A model generated the notes under the pieces. That model was given only the letters and a program-made list of their open reading frames with translations. It had not been told where the DNA came from and did not search any database. From Stictocephala bisonia (lineage: Eukaryota; Arthropoda; Insecta; Hemiptera; Membracidae), in assembly GCA_035578905.1 (NCBI GenBank), contig JAQJVL010002704.1, positions 1 to 64,000 on the forward strand: DNA of 64,000 nt. Reading direction: 5' to 3'. Position numbers and translations under genes: made by a program. The stretch's first letter is position 1, and every line of letters begins with the position of its first letter. Below, piece by piece: positions 21,883 through 33,854 of this stretch.

Positions 21883-22074
21883 GTGAGTGTGCTTATAAAC
21901 GCTATTTACTTCGCAGGCGTTATAATGCTGCAGCTAGTTACCTACGTGACGTCATCACCGAACAGTGACGATCCACTGTCCATGGTCACTTGGGCGGAAA
22001 CGGAACTTCACGATCAGCTCGGCATTGTTAACTTGAGAACCACGCAGTCTCCTTTCTGTGGAGCAAGAACGTAA
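21883..22074 (+). CDS. unrecognised 63-codon ORF, possible exon
   Basis: The GC content is clearly above the AT-rich flanks. A hydrophobic segment (INAIYFAGVIMLQLVTYV) lies near the N-terminus, followed by a polar stretch with one Cys. An acceptor-like TTTACTTCGCAG precedes 21917, which would make 21917-22071 an exon reading VIMLQLVTYV onward. I recognise no family, and a transposon remnant is equally possible. Confidence 0.2.
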   Translation: MSVLINAIYFAGVIMLQLVTYVTSSPNSDDPLSMVTWAETELHDQLGIVNLRTTQSPFCGART

Positions 22075-22625
22075 ACTTTAATTTAAATTGAATGTTGAGT
22101 CGGCATAAAATTAAATTTGGTTAAATATTTTTAAAAGAATAACTCTTCATTTAATAGTAAGTAACCAATTTAATATTCTTATAGTGTTCAATTTTATTTG
22201 TAAGAAAGAGATACTTAACCTCAAATCAAATTGGAAAGCAGATATCGTCAACATTGCAAAAGTGAAGTGAAAATGTAAGTTGTTTTGTAAAAAAATAATA
22301 TTAATCGATAAAACTATCACATTTTCCAATTGTTAATTATATTTTAATTTATGTTTAAGAGGAATAGATCTTTACTTGTTTATAAGTTATTATATTATAT
22401 TTTAAACTATCAAATTTATCCAGACAAGAGTCAGGCTGTAAATTTGCGTGGGATAACTTTCTAAAGAGAGTGTTTTTTTTTTTTTTTTTAACTAACAAGT
22501 ATTTTATTTTACCAAATAGTAAATCGTATATCATTTATTTTATACAAAGATGATTAAATTAGATTCTTATTTAGTTAGTTCAGAACAGATAATTTATCCT
22601 TTCGGTTGTTCAGATATTAGGATAC
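22075..22625. other. non-coding spacer
   Basis: AT-rich sequence ending at the target duplication of the LTR retrotransposon. Holds a T15 run near 22475. Confidence 0.5.
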
Positions 22626-22629
22626 AGAA
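22626..22629. repeat. LTR element target duplication (left)
   Basis: AGAA, repeated at 32122-32125. A fifth base (T) also matches but belongs to the LTR on the left side. Confidence 0.7.
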
Positions 22630-23962
22630 TGTAACAGGTCCACCAAATTGATAGGCAAATTAATTAATTTAGATAAATAATAAATTATTATACAGAAGAA
22701 GAGGAATTTATTTAATCAAAATAGATGGAGAAGTTTCAAATCATATTAGAGAATTATTGTGAGGAAAATAACCGTGGGACAGACGAGGCCCCAGAAATAA
22801 GTCGTTGTAAACAAAACCCTTTGTTCAAAGCAGGATGGGTGGGCCGGTTCCGAGAATTGCAATCGTAAACATGTAAGCATATTTGAGGGACAAGCCACAT
22901 CACGTCGGTTGGTTATTTTCCATTAAATCCCCTCCAGGTCACAAGTGACTGATGTGCAGTAGAAGAACTCAGATGACGAGTTCTGAAACGAACCAATCAG
23001 AACGGGACATATCATTCCAAATTTGCCCGTAGGCCGCAGCAGCTGTCAAAACAGCCACATCGTGATATACCCAGAAGGGTCATAGTCGCGTACCCAAAAG
23101 AAAAAAGGCGGGAATCCGACTTCAACGGTTAAGAGACGTTCCTCACCCCAGTCCATCTCTGACGCTTAACTTAACATTAACTTAACTTACCGAACGAGTG
23201 ACCTGTAGACACCTCGTGGTATAATAACCGGTTTCAAAGTTTTAACGATGGTTTAAAGACAAAGGGCAAAGTGGTTATTGTTACACTAACATTGTGCGTG
23301 TGAATTCAACATGTAATCAGTCTAAATTAAAATACGTGCTCGTGAAAATGTTGTGAAATCATCTATAACGAACGCTGAACAGATAAGTTTAAATTAAGAT
23401 TTATCATTAAGATTGTAATTGCAAATTTATCTTCACTAGATAGAATCATGATTTGATTTTAAAAATATAATAGAAAATCTTTTGTAAAGATTTTGAGTAA
23501 ACTCAGTTTTTATTGAAAATATTCAATTAAAGAATGTAATAAAAAATAATTTTGTAAAAGAAATTTTGTTTTATTGCATCATACAGCTTTCACCGATTTA
23601 CCATATATCGCGACCCTGAGATCAGAAAAAAGAGAATCATGCTCTAAATTAAATTAAATTAAATAATAAAAGAAAAATAAATCCATGTGATGCAATAACC
23701 TAATCAAGGTAACAAGTCACAAATTTTTAATAAATGCTTTGAAACAAAAAAGAAATAAATTAAAGAATTCTGATTTATTGAATATCATTATTTTAATTTA
23801 ATCAATGGATTAAATTAAAATAAATAATGTAAATAATGTAAAGAGCTACAATGTGACAGAATGACGCGACAACGTGAGGCTTTGTTGTTGCAGATTTAAT
23901 TACTAATACAAGTTGTTGAAAATATGCTTAATTATTACAGATTTAACAAAGAGAGTGCTACA
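22630..23962 (+). repeat. 5' LTR
   Basis: 1333 bp, starts TGTAACAGG and ends GTGCTACA. Against the 3' LTR I find three substitutions (near 23477, 23659-23680 excluded, and 23849), one 6-base complex indel near 23178 and one 5-base (AAATT) indel near 23660. This is well under 1% substitution. Its middle part (22760-23300) is GC-rich relative to the rest and probably holds the promoter. Confidence 0.9.
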
Positions 23963-23965
23963 GAA

Positions 23966-23982
23966 TGGCCCCCAACAACGTG
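23966..23982 (+). other. primer binding site candidate
   Basis: TGGCCCCCAACAACGTG begins 3 bases after the LTR and starts with the TGG complementary to a tRNA CCA end. The tRNA was not identified. The words AACGTGAGGCT also occur near the end of the LTR (23869-23880). Confidence 0.6.
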
Positions 23983-24278
23983 AGGCTGTATGATGCAAAT
24001 TTTAAGTTTTGATATTATTTAAAAAATACATGAAAATAATTGGTTAATAATTTATTAAAAAATCACAGCTTATGTGAAATTTCATGTCAAGTTGATTATA
24101 TAAAAAAAATTGTGATAGGCTGTATATCATAGTAGTGAATTAAATATAGCTGAATATATTTAAAATATAAGATAAAAGAAGCCTAAGAAAATATATTTTA
24201 ATTTCATAAAAATTTAATTAACAAAACAAAAAGATTCATAGGACATATTTTTCAATCATTAAATTTTACTAAAAAATC

Positions 24279-25724
24279 ATGGCTGATGTAGAAGTAGTCC
24301 AAAACTCGGAGCTTGACTCCGAGGACTCTGATACCTCTCTAAGCGTCATTAGGGAGTCAAATTTGAATAAAAATAAAAAAACTAAAAACCATGATCTAGG
24401 AATAGACAGGGAAGATACTTTGTCTAGCATTATGGACATGTTAGCAAAAATAAATATAAGTATGGACACCAAATTTAAAGAAATGAGTGCTAAACAAGAT
24501 AAATTTGAAAGCAAGTTTAATGAATTAAATGACAAAAATAATAAGAGACTAGATGCAGTAGAGGCTAAGTTAGATGCTAAATTTGATAAAATTAGCAACA
24601 GATTAGACCAAACTGAGGTTAAAATTAATGAAATAAATATTAACCTAGAAACTAAACTTAATGAAATAAAAGATGAGTTTAGGAGAGATGTAAATCAGTT
24701 TGAAAGCAAGCTAGATCAACAGACAGAAGAAGTAACAGCAGATGTTAATAAAGTTAGTGAAATAAAGGAGGTTAGTGTTGTGAATGAAGTAGAGAACAAA
24801 GATAGGCAAGAACCTGTCAAAGTAAATAATGATAAGGACAGCCTATTGTCCAATAAAATAGAGTTGCTGTTAGGAGTAAATAATGACATAATTACCAAAC
24901 TGGAGCAGATTGAGGTTAAGCTAGGAGGAACAGGTAGTAAGATGAAAGAGATGAATAATAATAAGATGAACTTAAATGAGGAGGAAACTAATGTGAGGTT
25001 AGATTTGCTGATAAACATAACCAATAAAATAAACTCTAAACTTGATGAAATAAATGTAAGGTTAGATGAAAAAAGTTTTGAGGTAAAAGAAGTAAATAAT
25101 GAGGTAGTAAGTCTGGACAATGAATCTAATATGAAAGCTAATGAGCACATGAAAGAAGTTGATGATAGGATAGGGAGTAATAAAGACAACTTTGTCAATG
25201 AAACTAAAAGAGTAAGTGTAGACTTTGATGAGTACATGCTAGATGAATACTTAGAAGCAAATGCAACAATAAATGAGATAGGCTATGAATTAAATAATAA
25301 AATCAGTAGGCCTAAAATAAATGATGAAAGAGAAAACCAGATAGGGCATCTAAACACAGTGTTAGATAGCAAAATAGGACAAATAAATGAAACTCTAGCA
25401 ATCAGTAACTTTAACTTTGAAAGTGTAGTAGATGACTTCAGATGTCAAGAAAATAAAAAACTAAAAATGATCAGAAGTAGGATTGAGGAGCTAAATGAGT
25501 TCTTCAAGTTTGAGATGGAGATCATAAATAAATATTGGGGCCTAAACAAACAAAAGGAAGTTGAAAATAATGTAATGGGGGGTGAAAACTTTGATGTAGA
25601 CATGGAAGATTTTGTAAACTATGTGATGAGATACTATAACATCTCATGCTTCTCAAACTTTAAATACAAAAAGAAAAAATTTAAATCAGTGATCTCGGAT
25701 AACTACATTTGCTCAGAAAACTAA
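24279..25724 (+). CDS. Gag-like coiled-coil protein of the LTR element
   Basis: 481 residues, no internal stop, start 297 bases after the primer site candidate. Residues 1-45 are acidic and polar with a KNKKTK patch. About 50-150 and 190-280 are heptad-rich repeats of the type KFDKISNRLDQTEVKINEIN and predict long coiled coils. About 300-345 are acidic. The C-terminal 80 residues are compact, with FFKFEMEIINKYWGLNK, a YVMRYYN segment and a basic KYKKKKFK patch. There is no CCHC zinc knuckle. The position and coiled-coil make-up match Gag proteins of some insect Gypsy-type elements, so a capsid-forming or RNA-binding role is inferred. Codons are very AT-rich. An intact ORF with near-identical LTRs suggests recent activity. 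Confidence 0.7.
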   Translation: MADVEVVQNSELDSEDSDTSLSVIRESNLNKNKKTKNHDLGIDREDTLSSIMDMLAKINISMDTKFKEMSAKQDKFESKFNELNDKNNKRLDAVEAKLDAKFDKISNRLDQTEVKINEININLETKLNEIKDEFRRDVNQFESKLDQQTEEVTADVNKVSEIKEVSVVNEVENKDRQEPVKVNNDKDSLLSNKIELLLGVNNDIITKLEQIEVKLGGTGSKMKEMNNNKMNLNEEETNVRLDLLINITNKINSKLDEINVRLDEKSFEVKEVNNEVVSLDNESNMKANEHMKEVDDRIGSNKDNFVNETKRVSVDFDEYMLDEYLEANATINEIGYELNNKISRPKINDERENQIGHLNTVLDSKIGQINETLAISNFNFESVVDDFRCQENKKLKMIRSRIEELNEFFKFEMEIINKYWGLNKQKEVENNVMGGENFDVDMEDFVNYVMRYYNISCFSNFKYKKKKFKSVISDNYICSEN

Positions 25725-26039
25725 ACTATAAACTTAGCTGTTCACTAAAAAAATACTTAGAAATAATAAATAAACAACAATTGAAGCAAGGAAACTTTAA
25801 TAATGATAGGGGGGTTATAGAAAAATAAAAAAAAAATGTAGAGATGATATTTAAATGATAAAGTACTTAAAGATGTCATTTAATAACAAACAAATGGTAG
25901 GCCTAATTAAAAGTTTGTAAAAAATAGTAATAACCAGAGAGTTGTTAGTGAACATGAAAAATATTAAATGATTTAAATGAAACTTTGATAATAATATGTG
26001 TTAAATGAATATAACACTAATAATAAAATGATTTTTAGG

Positions 26040-27010
26040 TGAGAACGAGATAGTTTGAGGAGATGTGTTATAGTGGCTTGTTTCATAATCCATGAATGTT
26101 TATATTGAATATTTTAAAATAATAACATGATAAATGAGTAAAACTAGAAAGAAGTATGGAGACTTACTAAAACATATTGTTGCCATTACCCATGTATACA
26201 TACATAAAATATGAACCAAATAATAATGCAATGACTAGGTTCACATAAAATGAAATAGGTGAGATAGGCCTATCTTGTAAAACCTTATAGGATAACTGGT
26301 TAATACTAAACAATGTTCTAATGACTTGTCAATGTGTATGCTAAAAATGATTTAAATAATAATATGATATGACTCAAAGAAATGTTAAATCATGATGAAG
26401 TAAATAAAGTATAATGTAATACTTTGCTTTTGTAACTCTTGTATGTTGACATTGAATATAATCCAGATACACACATTGTGTATACTCTGTTAAAATAATG
26501 AAAGGAAAATTTCTTTACAATACTGTGTTATTGTAACTTGCTTATACTTATATTGAAATGACTAAATGAATATAAAACAAATGATAACAGGAAATTGATG
26601 TGATACCAAGCTGATTTAGGGAGATTGTTTAAACTACCCTGTTAATATAACTTGTTTATGTCCATATTTTGAATACAACATTGGTAGAATGTGCCATGTA
26701 TGTTAGACTGAAATGCATCAAACTTTTTAAAACACTTTGTATTTACAAATTGTTTTGTTTATAATGAAAACTACTCAGACAACAAGATGATATGATTCCA
26801 GGATGTATTTAACTAATGTAATGAAAGGAGATTTTTGAAAGGTATTTTATTGTAATAATTTGCTTGTGGTTATATTGAAAATAATCAAATGAATGAAATC
26901 CTGATATTGAATATGATGAGATGATACCTATGTTTGACTAAGATGTAAAGGAAATTCTTTATAATACTTTTTTAATGCAACTTGTGTATGTTGATGTTGA
27001 AATAACTCAA
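26040..27010 (+). repeat. diverged tandem repeats inside the LTR element
   Basis: Units of about 120-140 bp share GGAAATTTCTTTACAATACT, TATTGTAACTTGCTTATG and TATTGAAATAACTCAAATGA in this order, with copies recognisable near 26420, 26500, 26620, 26830 and 26950. Confidence 0.55.
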
Positions 27011-29339
27011 GTATGTACATTGTATATGCTATTATAGATGTTTATGATGTTTAATCATCATAAGAATTTTATGAAGGGAAAATAGCCAGTGGTTAATAGC
27101 AGGACGATTCAACTCTAATTAAAACTAGACATATTCTAAATTCAAAATTATTCAACGCCAAGTACTCTGTTAACCACACAATGGCACAAGATATCAGCTT
27201 CGGGTGTTGGTCAGCCCTGATAACAGAATCTAAAGACAAAAGCTTAAAGTGTTCTGCAGCATGGCAAGTCCCCATTTACAAAAGTCATGTTGCAGACACC
27301 AATAGATTAGTAATTTAAAATATAACATTGTAAAATGAGAATGAAATATTGTAATAATGTAACGTGATTTTTGATGGCAAATTTTAGTACGGCAAGTGAT
27401 ACTAAGAACAGTGATAAGAATCACAATTTAATGAATAAAGTGTAACTGCAATGTTTGTTGATAATTTATTATGACTTTTTCACTTGTCAATGATGCAAGT
27501 CAGGAAAGATAAAAGATGATTAAATATGAGTCTGTTTAAAATGTTTTATAAATAATTTTTCAATCAATTTAGTTGCTTATGGAATTAAAACCATTATAAG
27601 AATTAGCAGTCAGTAATTAAATTATGCTGTATATATTATATAATAGAAAAGTAATTAAAGTAATAGGTTCAGGTAGAATGACATTGCCATGAAAATAATT
27701 GATGCTGTGTGGACATTACGAACAATAGTGAAACAACCAGCAGGTATAATGATATTGCAGTAAAGCCAGTGACAACAAGGGACATTTTGGAAAAAGGGGA
27801 CATGCATGGACACGAGTGACAGCTGTACCACAGATAGGGGGGTCCAGAGTAAGCGACGACACTACCTCGCCAGACCCGTGACGCAGTGGAGACGCTCAGG
27901 GACACGCCGAGTGATGAGTCAACCCATTGGCATGGCCATGTCAACTGTCTGCATCCAGGCACACTAGTCCTTCAACACCAACAACTTGATAGTGCAGACA
28001 TTGTGGACACATGAGTCAACCTTTGTGTCATCTATCTTTATTTGACTTTCAAAACCCACGGGTGTAAAACAGACGTAGTTGGTGTTTGATTGTACATTCA
28101 TTACAATCTTTTTAATCTACAAGACTCTTAGTTTTGTGAACCAGCCATTATCAGAAAGTAACTCTGGTTTTTCAATACTTTAAATTTAAAACAAAAACAA
28201 GTTCGAACTAGTGTAAAACTTTACACTTGGACCGCATCCAGTGTTATAAAAATGAGTGACTGTTTTTAAGCTTTTGTAAAAAAAAAAATAAGCAACAACT
28301 TCTACTTGAACACCATGGCATTGTAAATGAACTATCCCAGAAACACGCGCAGTGACATTAGAACCCGCTGACACAGCAACAAAATGGCAATAGGTTTCAA
28401 AATAATATTTAAAATTAAAATAATATACAAATATGTATGAAAAGGTAATAGTAGTTAACAAATAACATATAACAAATAAATAACAAAACCAAAGTATAAA
28501 TAATTTATAAATGATGAATTTTTAATAATGAAAAAATGACAATGGTGTTTATTGATAAATTTTTTATATTATTCAATAATATGTGAGATATAAATATTAA
28601 TTCAAATAATAATTTCATTACTGAAAAGAATTACAATAATTTTTATAATAAATTATAAAGTAACAAATAATAATAATAACTTGCATCAATGACAAAGAAT
28701 TATGTAATGTATCTATTGTTCATTAACAATGTATAATACAGACTGTTCCTGTATCAACATAGGATTTGATAAATTAGTGAAATTAATCAATACGTGTATA
28801 TAACCCGATAATATGTAAACCATGTATTTCTGTTACACAATTTATTGATTTGTTTGATAACTTTGATTCAGGACTGATGAATTTCATTCCAAATAAACAA
28901 TAAGTATAATCTGATGACTTATTGTGTTTAAATATAGTGATGTATATATGATTCATTAGTAAAGAATAATTCAAGCTATTCTTACATAAATGTAAGAGTT
29001 GATAATCTATTGATTGAAATTACTAATCATTATATAAATAATTTGGTAATTAATGATGTACAATTTTAAGAGTTGATCATTTGTTGAATGACAAATAATA
29101 TGTAAAAAGTTTAAGGGACCTTTGTTGTATTGATCAAGGATAAATGTTAAGATTTAACTAGGGATTGATAATATATGTGATAATATGATGACATGTTAAT
29201 GATTGAAAATGTTTGGAAAATTGTTTGCAATTAATAGCTGACTTGATAACGTAAAGATTTGTTTTGGAAGTAATGACTTATATGAGAATGTTGTGGATTG
29301 TATAGTGATTAAGAATTTATTTAAAAAATTAAAGAAGGA

Positions 29340-29700
29340 TAAAAGATTGAAAAAGATATAGGAATTTAAAGACGGATTAAGAATTGATAACGGATACTAG
29401 TATTTAAAGAAGGGTAATGGATTGATAATAGGTTACGGAATTTAAAAACGGATAAAGGAATGAAACAGGATTTTAGCAATGAAAGAAGGGTTAATGGAAT
29501 GAAAAAAGATAAAGGAACTTAAAAATGGGAAATGGATTGATAACAGGTTACAGAATTAAAAGAAGGGTTTAAAGGGTTGATAACGGGATTAAGTATCTAA
29601 AAGATGGTTTAATGGTTTGATAATAGATATTGGCATTTAAAGACGGATTAAAGGATTGATGTCGAAGTTAAGAATTTAAAAATGGTTAAAGGAGTTGAGA
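29340..29700 (+). repeat. short degenerate tandem repeats inside the LTR element
   Basis: About nine units of 36-44 bp with the pattern GGATTGATAACGGGTTA followed by GAATTTAAAGAAGGGTTAA. Units are diverged but in register. Confidence 0.6.
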
Positions 29701-30772
29701 ATATATTTGAAATATATGACAGGGTATTGAAAAATGATTGACAAATTAATATAGGATGTTGATGAAATACTTAAATAAATAAATGATGATTCATTTATGA
29801 ATTGATGAAATATATAACATGTTATGGTGATGAATAAGTCATATGATTTTAATGATGATGTTGAAATATAATAACTGTAAGTAAGTTGATAATTAATTAA
29901 TTTTGAAGTGTAACCTAATAATTGATAACTTATATTTTGTTGATTTTGATATATGACTTATGTATTTTGGTGGGTGATTTCATATCGTGGAATGAGTCAT
30001 TGATTTTAAATAAGAACTTGTATAATTTCTGATGATGTATTGATCTTAGATTTATAATTTTTGAATTTGTACTAGCAAATGAAATAATTTGCCAGTGGAA
30101 ACTAATCATTTACTAACTAAGAGGAAATCATAATTTAATGATTAATTAATTTTGATAAATACTTGTACATAACTTAAGGATGTATTAATTGTTGATGTAT
30201 GAATTTCAAGGTGTAATGTAGAGTTTTTGTTTGACAATTTTTAATTTATGACTGATGAAGTTTTTTATTGACAACCTGTAATGATTAAATTTATACTAAA
30301 TTTTTGTTAACAATTATATATAATGAAATACTGTTAAAATTTTAATTCATAAATTATTGAATTGTTAATTAACAATTTTGATTTATTGGATCATTGTTTA
30401 ATAAATGTAACTTTGAATTATTGATTTTTATTGATAACTATGTAGGATGTGATGAATTTTTTGAATTTTTTAATCATAAGTGACTAATTTGTAATTGATA
30501 ATTTTATGATTTATTGAATTGTAATTGATTGATTTGTATTAATGATTTAATGGACTCATTTTGATAAATATGGATTCTTAAATGTTGATAAGGAGATAAT
30601 GATGTATTGCCATAGAATATGTAATCTGATATTGAATTATAGAATAGTTAATAGACTTAATTTACTAGATATAATAAATATTGTAAAATGAAACTTATCT
30701 GAGAAACAAACGACAATTTGGCGAATCGTGTTTAAAATCAAGATTTTTTGACTCGCGTTACTCACACATCGC

Positions 30773-30789
30773 AAAAAATCGGGGGGTAC
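30773..30789 (+). other. polypurine tract of the LTR element
   Basis: AAAAAATCGGGGGGTAC lies directly before the 3' LTR, where plus-strand priming takes place in LTR retrotransposons. Confidence 0.6.
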
Positions 30790-32121
30790 TGTAACAGGTC
30801 CACCAAATTGATAGGCAAATTAATTAATTTAGATAAATAATAAATTATTATACAGAAGAAGAGGAATTTATTTAATCAAAATAGATGGAGAAGTTTCAAA
30901 TCATATTAGAGAATTATTGTGAGGAAAATAACCGTGGGACAGACGAGGCCCCAGAAATAAGTCGTTGTAAACAAAACCCTTTGTTCAAAGCAGGATGGGT
31001 GGGCCGGTTCCGAGAATTGCAATCGTAAACATGTAAGCATATTTGAGGGACAAGCCACATCACGTCGGTTGGTTATTTTCCATTAAATCCCCTCCAGGTC
31101 ACAAGTGACTGATGTGCAGTAGAAGAACTCAGATGACGAGTTCTGAAACGAACCAATCAGAACGGGACATATCATTCCAAATTTGCCCGTAGGCCGCAGC
31201 AGCTGTCAAAACAGCCACATCGTGATATACCCAGAAGGGTCATAGTCGCGTACCCAAAAGAAAAAAGGCGGGAATCCGACTTCAACGGTTAAGAGACGTT
31301 CCTCACCCCAGTCCATCTCTGACGCTTAACTTAACATGACCTACCGAACGAGTGACCTGTAGACACCTCGTGGTATAATAACCGGTTTCAAAGTTTTAAC
31401 GATGGTTTAAAGACAAAGGGCAAAGTGGTTATTGTTACACTAACATTGTGCGTGTGAATTCAACATGTAATCAGTCTAAATTAAAATACGTGCTCGTGAA
31501 AATGTTGTGAAATCATCTATAACGAACGCTGAACAGATAAGTTTAAATTAAGATTTATCATTAAGATTGTAATTGCAAATTTATCTTCACTAGATAGAAT
31601 CATGATTTGATTTTAAAAATATAATAGAAGATCTTTTGTAAAGATTTTGAGTAAACTCAGTTTTTATTGAAAATATTCAATTAAAGAATGTAATAAAAAA
31701 TAATTTTGTAAAAGAAATTTTGTTTTATTGCATCATACAGCTTTCACCGATTTACCATATATCGCGACCCTGAGATCAGAAAAAAGAGAATCATGCTCTA
31801 AATTAAATTAAATTAAATTAAATAATAAAAGAAAAATAAATCCATGTGATGCAATAACCTAATCAAGGTAACAAGTCACAAATTTTTAATAAATGCTTTG
31901 AAACAAAAAAGAAATAAATTAAAGAATTCTGATTTATTGAATATCATTATTTTAATTTAATCAATGGATTAAATTAAAATAAATAATGTAAATAATGTAA
32001 AGAGCTAAAATGTGACAGAATGACGCGACAACGTGAGGCTTTGTTGTTGCAGATTTAATTACTAATACAAGTTGTTGAAAATATGCTTAATTATTACAGA
32101 TTTAACAAAGAGAGTGCTACA
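30790..32121 (+). repeat. 3' LTR
   Basis: 1332 bp, TGTAACAGG to GTGCTACA, followed by the AGAA duplication at 32122-32125. Confidence 0.9.
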
Positions 32122-32125
32122 AGAA

Positions 32126-33400
32126 TAACATCCTCGTAAATAACTAACCACTTGTGACCAGTATAAAGTGTTATATAAAATATATTAACAACATAATTAT
32201 TAAATTTTAAAATGAAACCATTTTAAATAAGGTAAATGAGTCCATCTAGTACACGTTAGTGTGAAGTACTCTATGTGACGCTTGGATTACTAGGAAAATA
32301 ACAGCTTGAAGTCTAAATTTCAGCAATACGTTTCAAACTTACTCTATTTTACATGCTTGCAAAATATAACATTGTAGAAAATATAATAATACAATACTTA
32401 CTCTAAATTAACATCCACGAAAGCAACATCTTGGTGCATGAATAGCCAGCCTTGTAATTATGAAGAACACTTTTTAATTTTACACAAGATTATGTGTTAG
32501 CTGATTAAAATAGTTAGGTCCAATTATTTTTTGTATTGGTTTCTTAAAAATGCTTTTTTTTAACTTAGAGCAGTTTAACATCTCTTCCCTGCATGGCCAC
32601 TGCTCAGTAGAAAGCGCATTTATCAGTAGCTGACGCCCGCGTTTTGCAGTTAAAAATTACATAATTTGAAAACGTTTCCCATTTACATTTTTAAAGATTC
32701 CCATGAGATTAGATTTTTTCTATCTGGTATCAGTTCAATGAAATATACATATATAAAATTAGAACAATAGTACGATATGTCGGTAGGTATAGACGACTCT
32801 TAAGTGCAGAGAATAATGTGACTGTTGTATTAGATTGAGTACATTTTTGTTTCTTATATCTTGAGTTCTTATTAATGTTTTTACTCTAAATTTTTTACAG
32901 CTTGTCAATATTTGATTATTATTTCAGTTTTATTGGGTTTATTATTGAAATTCTTATAATTAATTGTTTAGATAAGAGATGTTAGGAAAATAATATTTTT
33001 CGAATATTTCATACTATAAGGATGGTGTACAAGTTATAGCATGTTAATTTTATTGTGACGCTGCACTATAATTGGAAAATTCTGTATTGTATCTTGATTG
33101 AATAAATATTTGTACGGCATAATTCCACCCAAAAGAGCCACACATTTAGTATTAAAATACCGGAAATATGACTAACGAAGGTCCTACTAATCGAGGCTAA
33201 ATAATACGTCTGAGTTACAGTAAATTTAAATAGGACACATAAATTTCCCCCTCCCCCCCCACCAATATTAGTCCTTAAACAATCAATAATAAGTAAGACC
33301 ATTTACAATCAGAACTGAGAAAGTGGAAATAGTTTCAAACAGAAGTGTCGCTGTCAAATTGATGGCCTTTAGGGAAGGCGTTCGTTCTGTCGATAAGCTG
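32126..33400. other. non-coding spacer
   Basis: AT-rich flank of the LTR element. A C8 run lies at 33253-33260. No gene seen. Confidence 0.45.
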
Positions 33401-33444
33401 AACTAAAGAACCCTCTCTATTCCAGAAAGTGCGACATTTGTCGG

Positions 33445-33663
33445 GTGTCATCGCTGCTTTTAGGACATTTTGATGTTTCCTTCCCCCAGGACCTCTGTCA
33501 CGTCACAAAAACTCCCGAGAAAATATCGGCGATTGTGCTTTTTACAAGTGAACCCGGCGCTCACTTCCCTGTGGAGTACTTAACAACGTACATTGATGCT
33601 AGAGATCGTAGAGATATGGGCGAATATGAAGGGCGAACGAGTGTAGTCTTTGTTACTAACTAA
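33445..33663 (+). CDS. unrecognised 72-codon ORF, possible terminal exon
   Basis: GC content is above the surroundings. A good acceptor (TTTCCTTCCCCCAG) ends at 33488, and from there the frame reads DLCHVTKTPEKISAIVLFTS and on to a stop at 33661-33663. No donor or partner exon was found and no family is recognised. It could be a host terminal exon or an old transposon piece, since a piggyBac relic starts 200 bases further on. Confidence 0.2.
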   Translation: MSSLLLGHFDVSFPQDLCHVTKTPEKISAIVLFTSEPGAHFPVEYLTTYIDARDRRDMGEYEGRTSVVFVTN

Positions 33664-33854
33664 GGTCGACTGTTCCTTAGATAGAGCAATTTATTAATAA
33701 GCAATTGGCTAGGGTAGCCTACAGCTGTAGGTAAGGGACCTATATCTTCACGTGGAATCGAAACCACGTACTATTGGTCTTATTTTCAGATAATTGTCAA
33801 GTCTGATACTCAGTTCTACGGACAATAGCGATTGTCATAAAATTGTATTAGGTG

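Larger units (their letters stand above)
25725..30769 (+). other. 5-kb non-coding repetitive interior of the LTR element
   Basis: Occupies the place of pol. It is AT-rich with stops in all frames. It holds diverged tandem repeats of about 120-140 bp (26040-27010, recurring TTGTAACTTGCTTATG-like cores), a GC-richer island (27700-28060), and 36-44-bp repeats (29340-29700) built on TTGATAACGG and GAATTTAAAGAAGG. A long TGATAA/AATTGAT-rich stretch follows to 30600. Confidence 0.7.
22630..32121 (+). mobile_element. complete Gag-only LTR retrotransposon, 9.5 kb
   Basis: Two nearly identical LTRs, a primer-binding-site candidate, one long ORF and a polypurine tract form a structurally complete element with a 4-bp duplication. 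No protease, reverse transcriptase, RNase H or integrase frame exists anywhere in the 6.8-kb interior on either strand, so it must depend on enzymes from elsewhere. The layout resembles plant LARD and BARE-2-type elements in principle, but with an intact Gag-like ORF. The 4-bp duplication fits Ty3/Gypsy-type integrases. Confidence 0.85.

Noticed and set aside
24269..25237. Minus-strand ORFs of 109 and 173 codons
   Set aside because: Antisense shadows of the Gag-like ORF, made of S, L and T.
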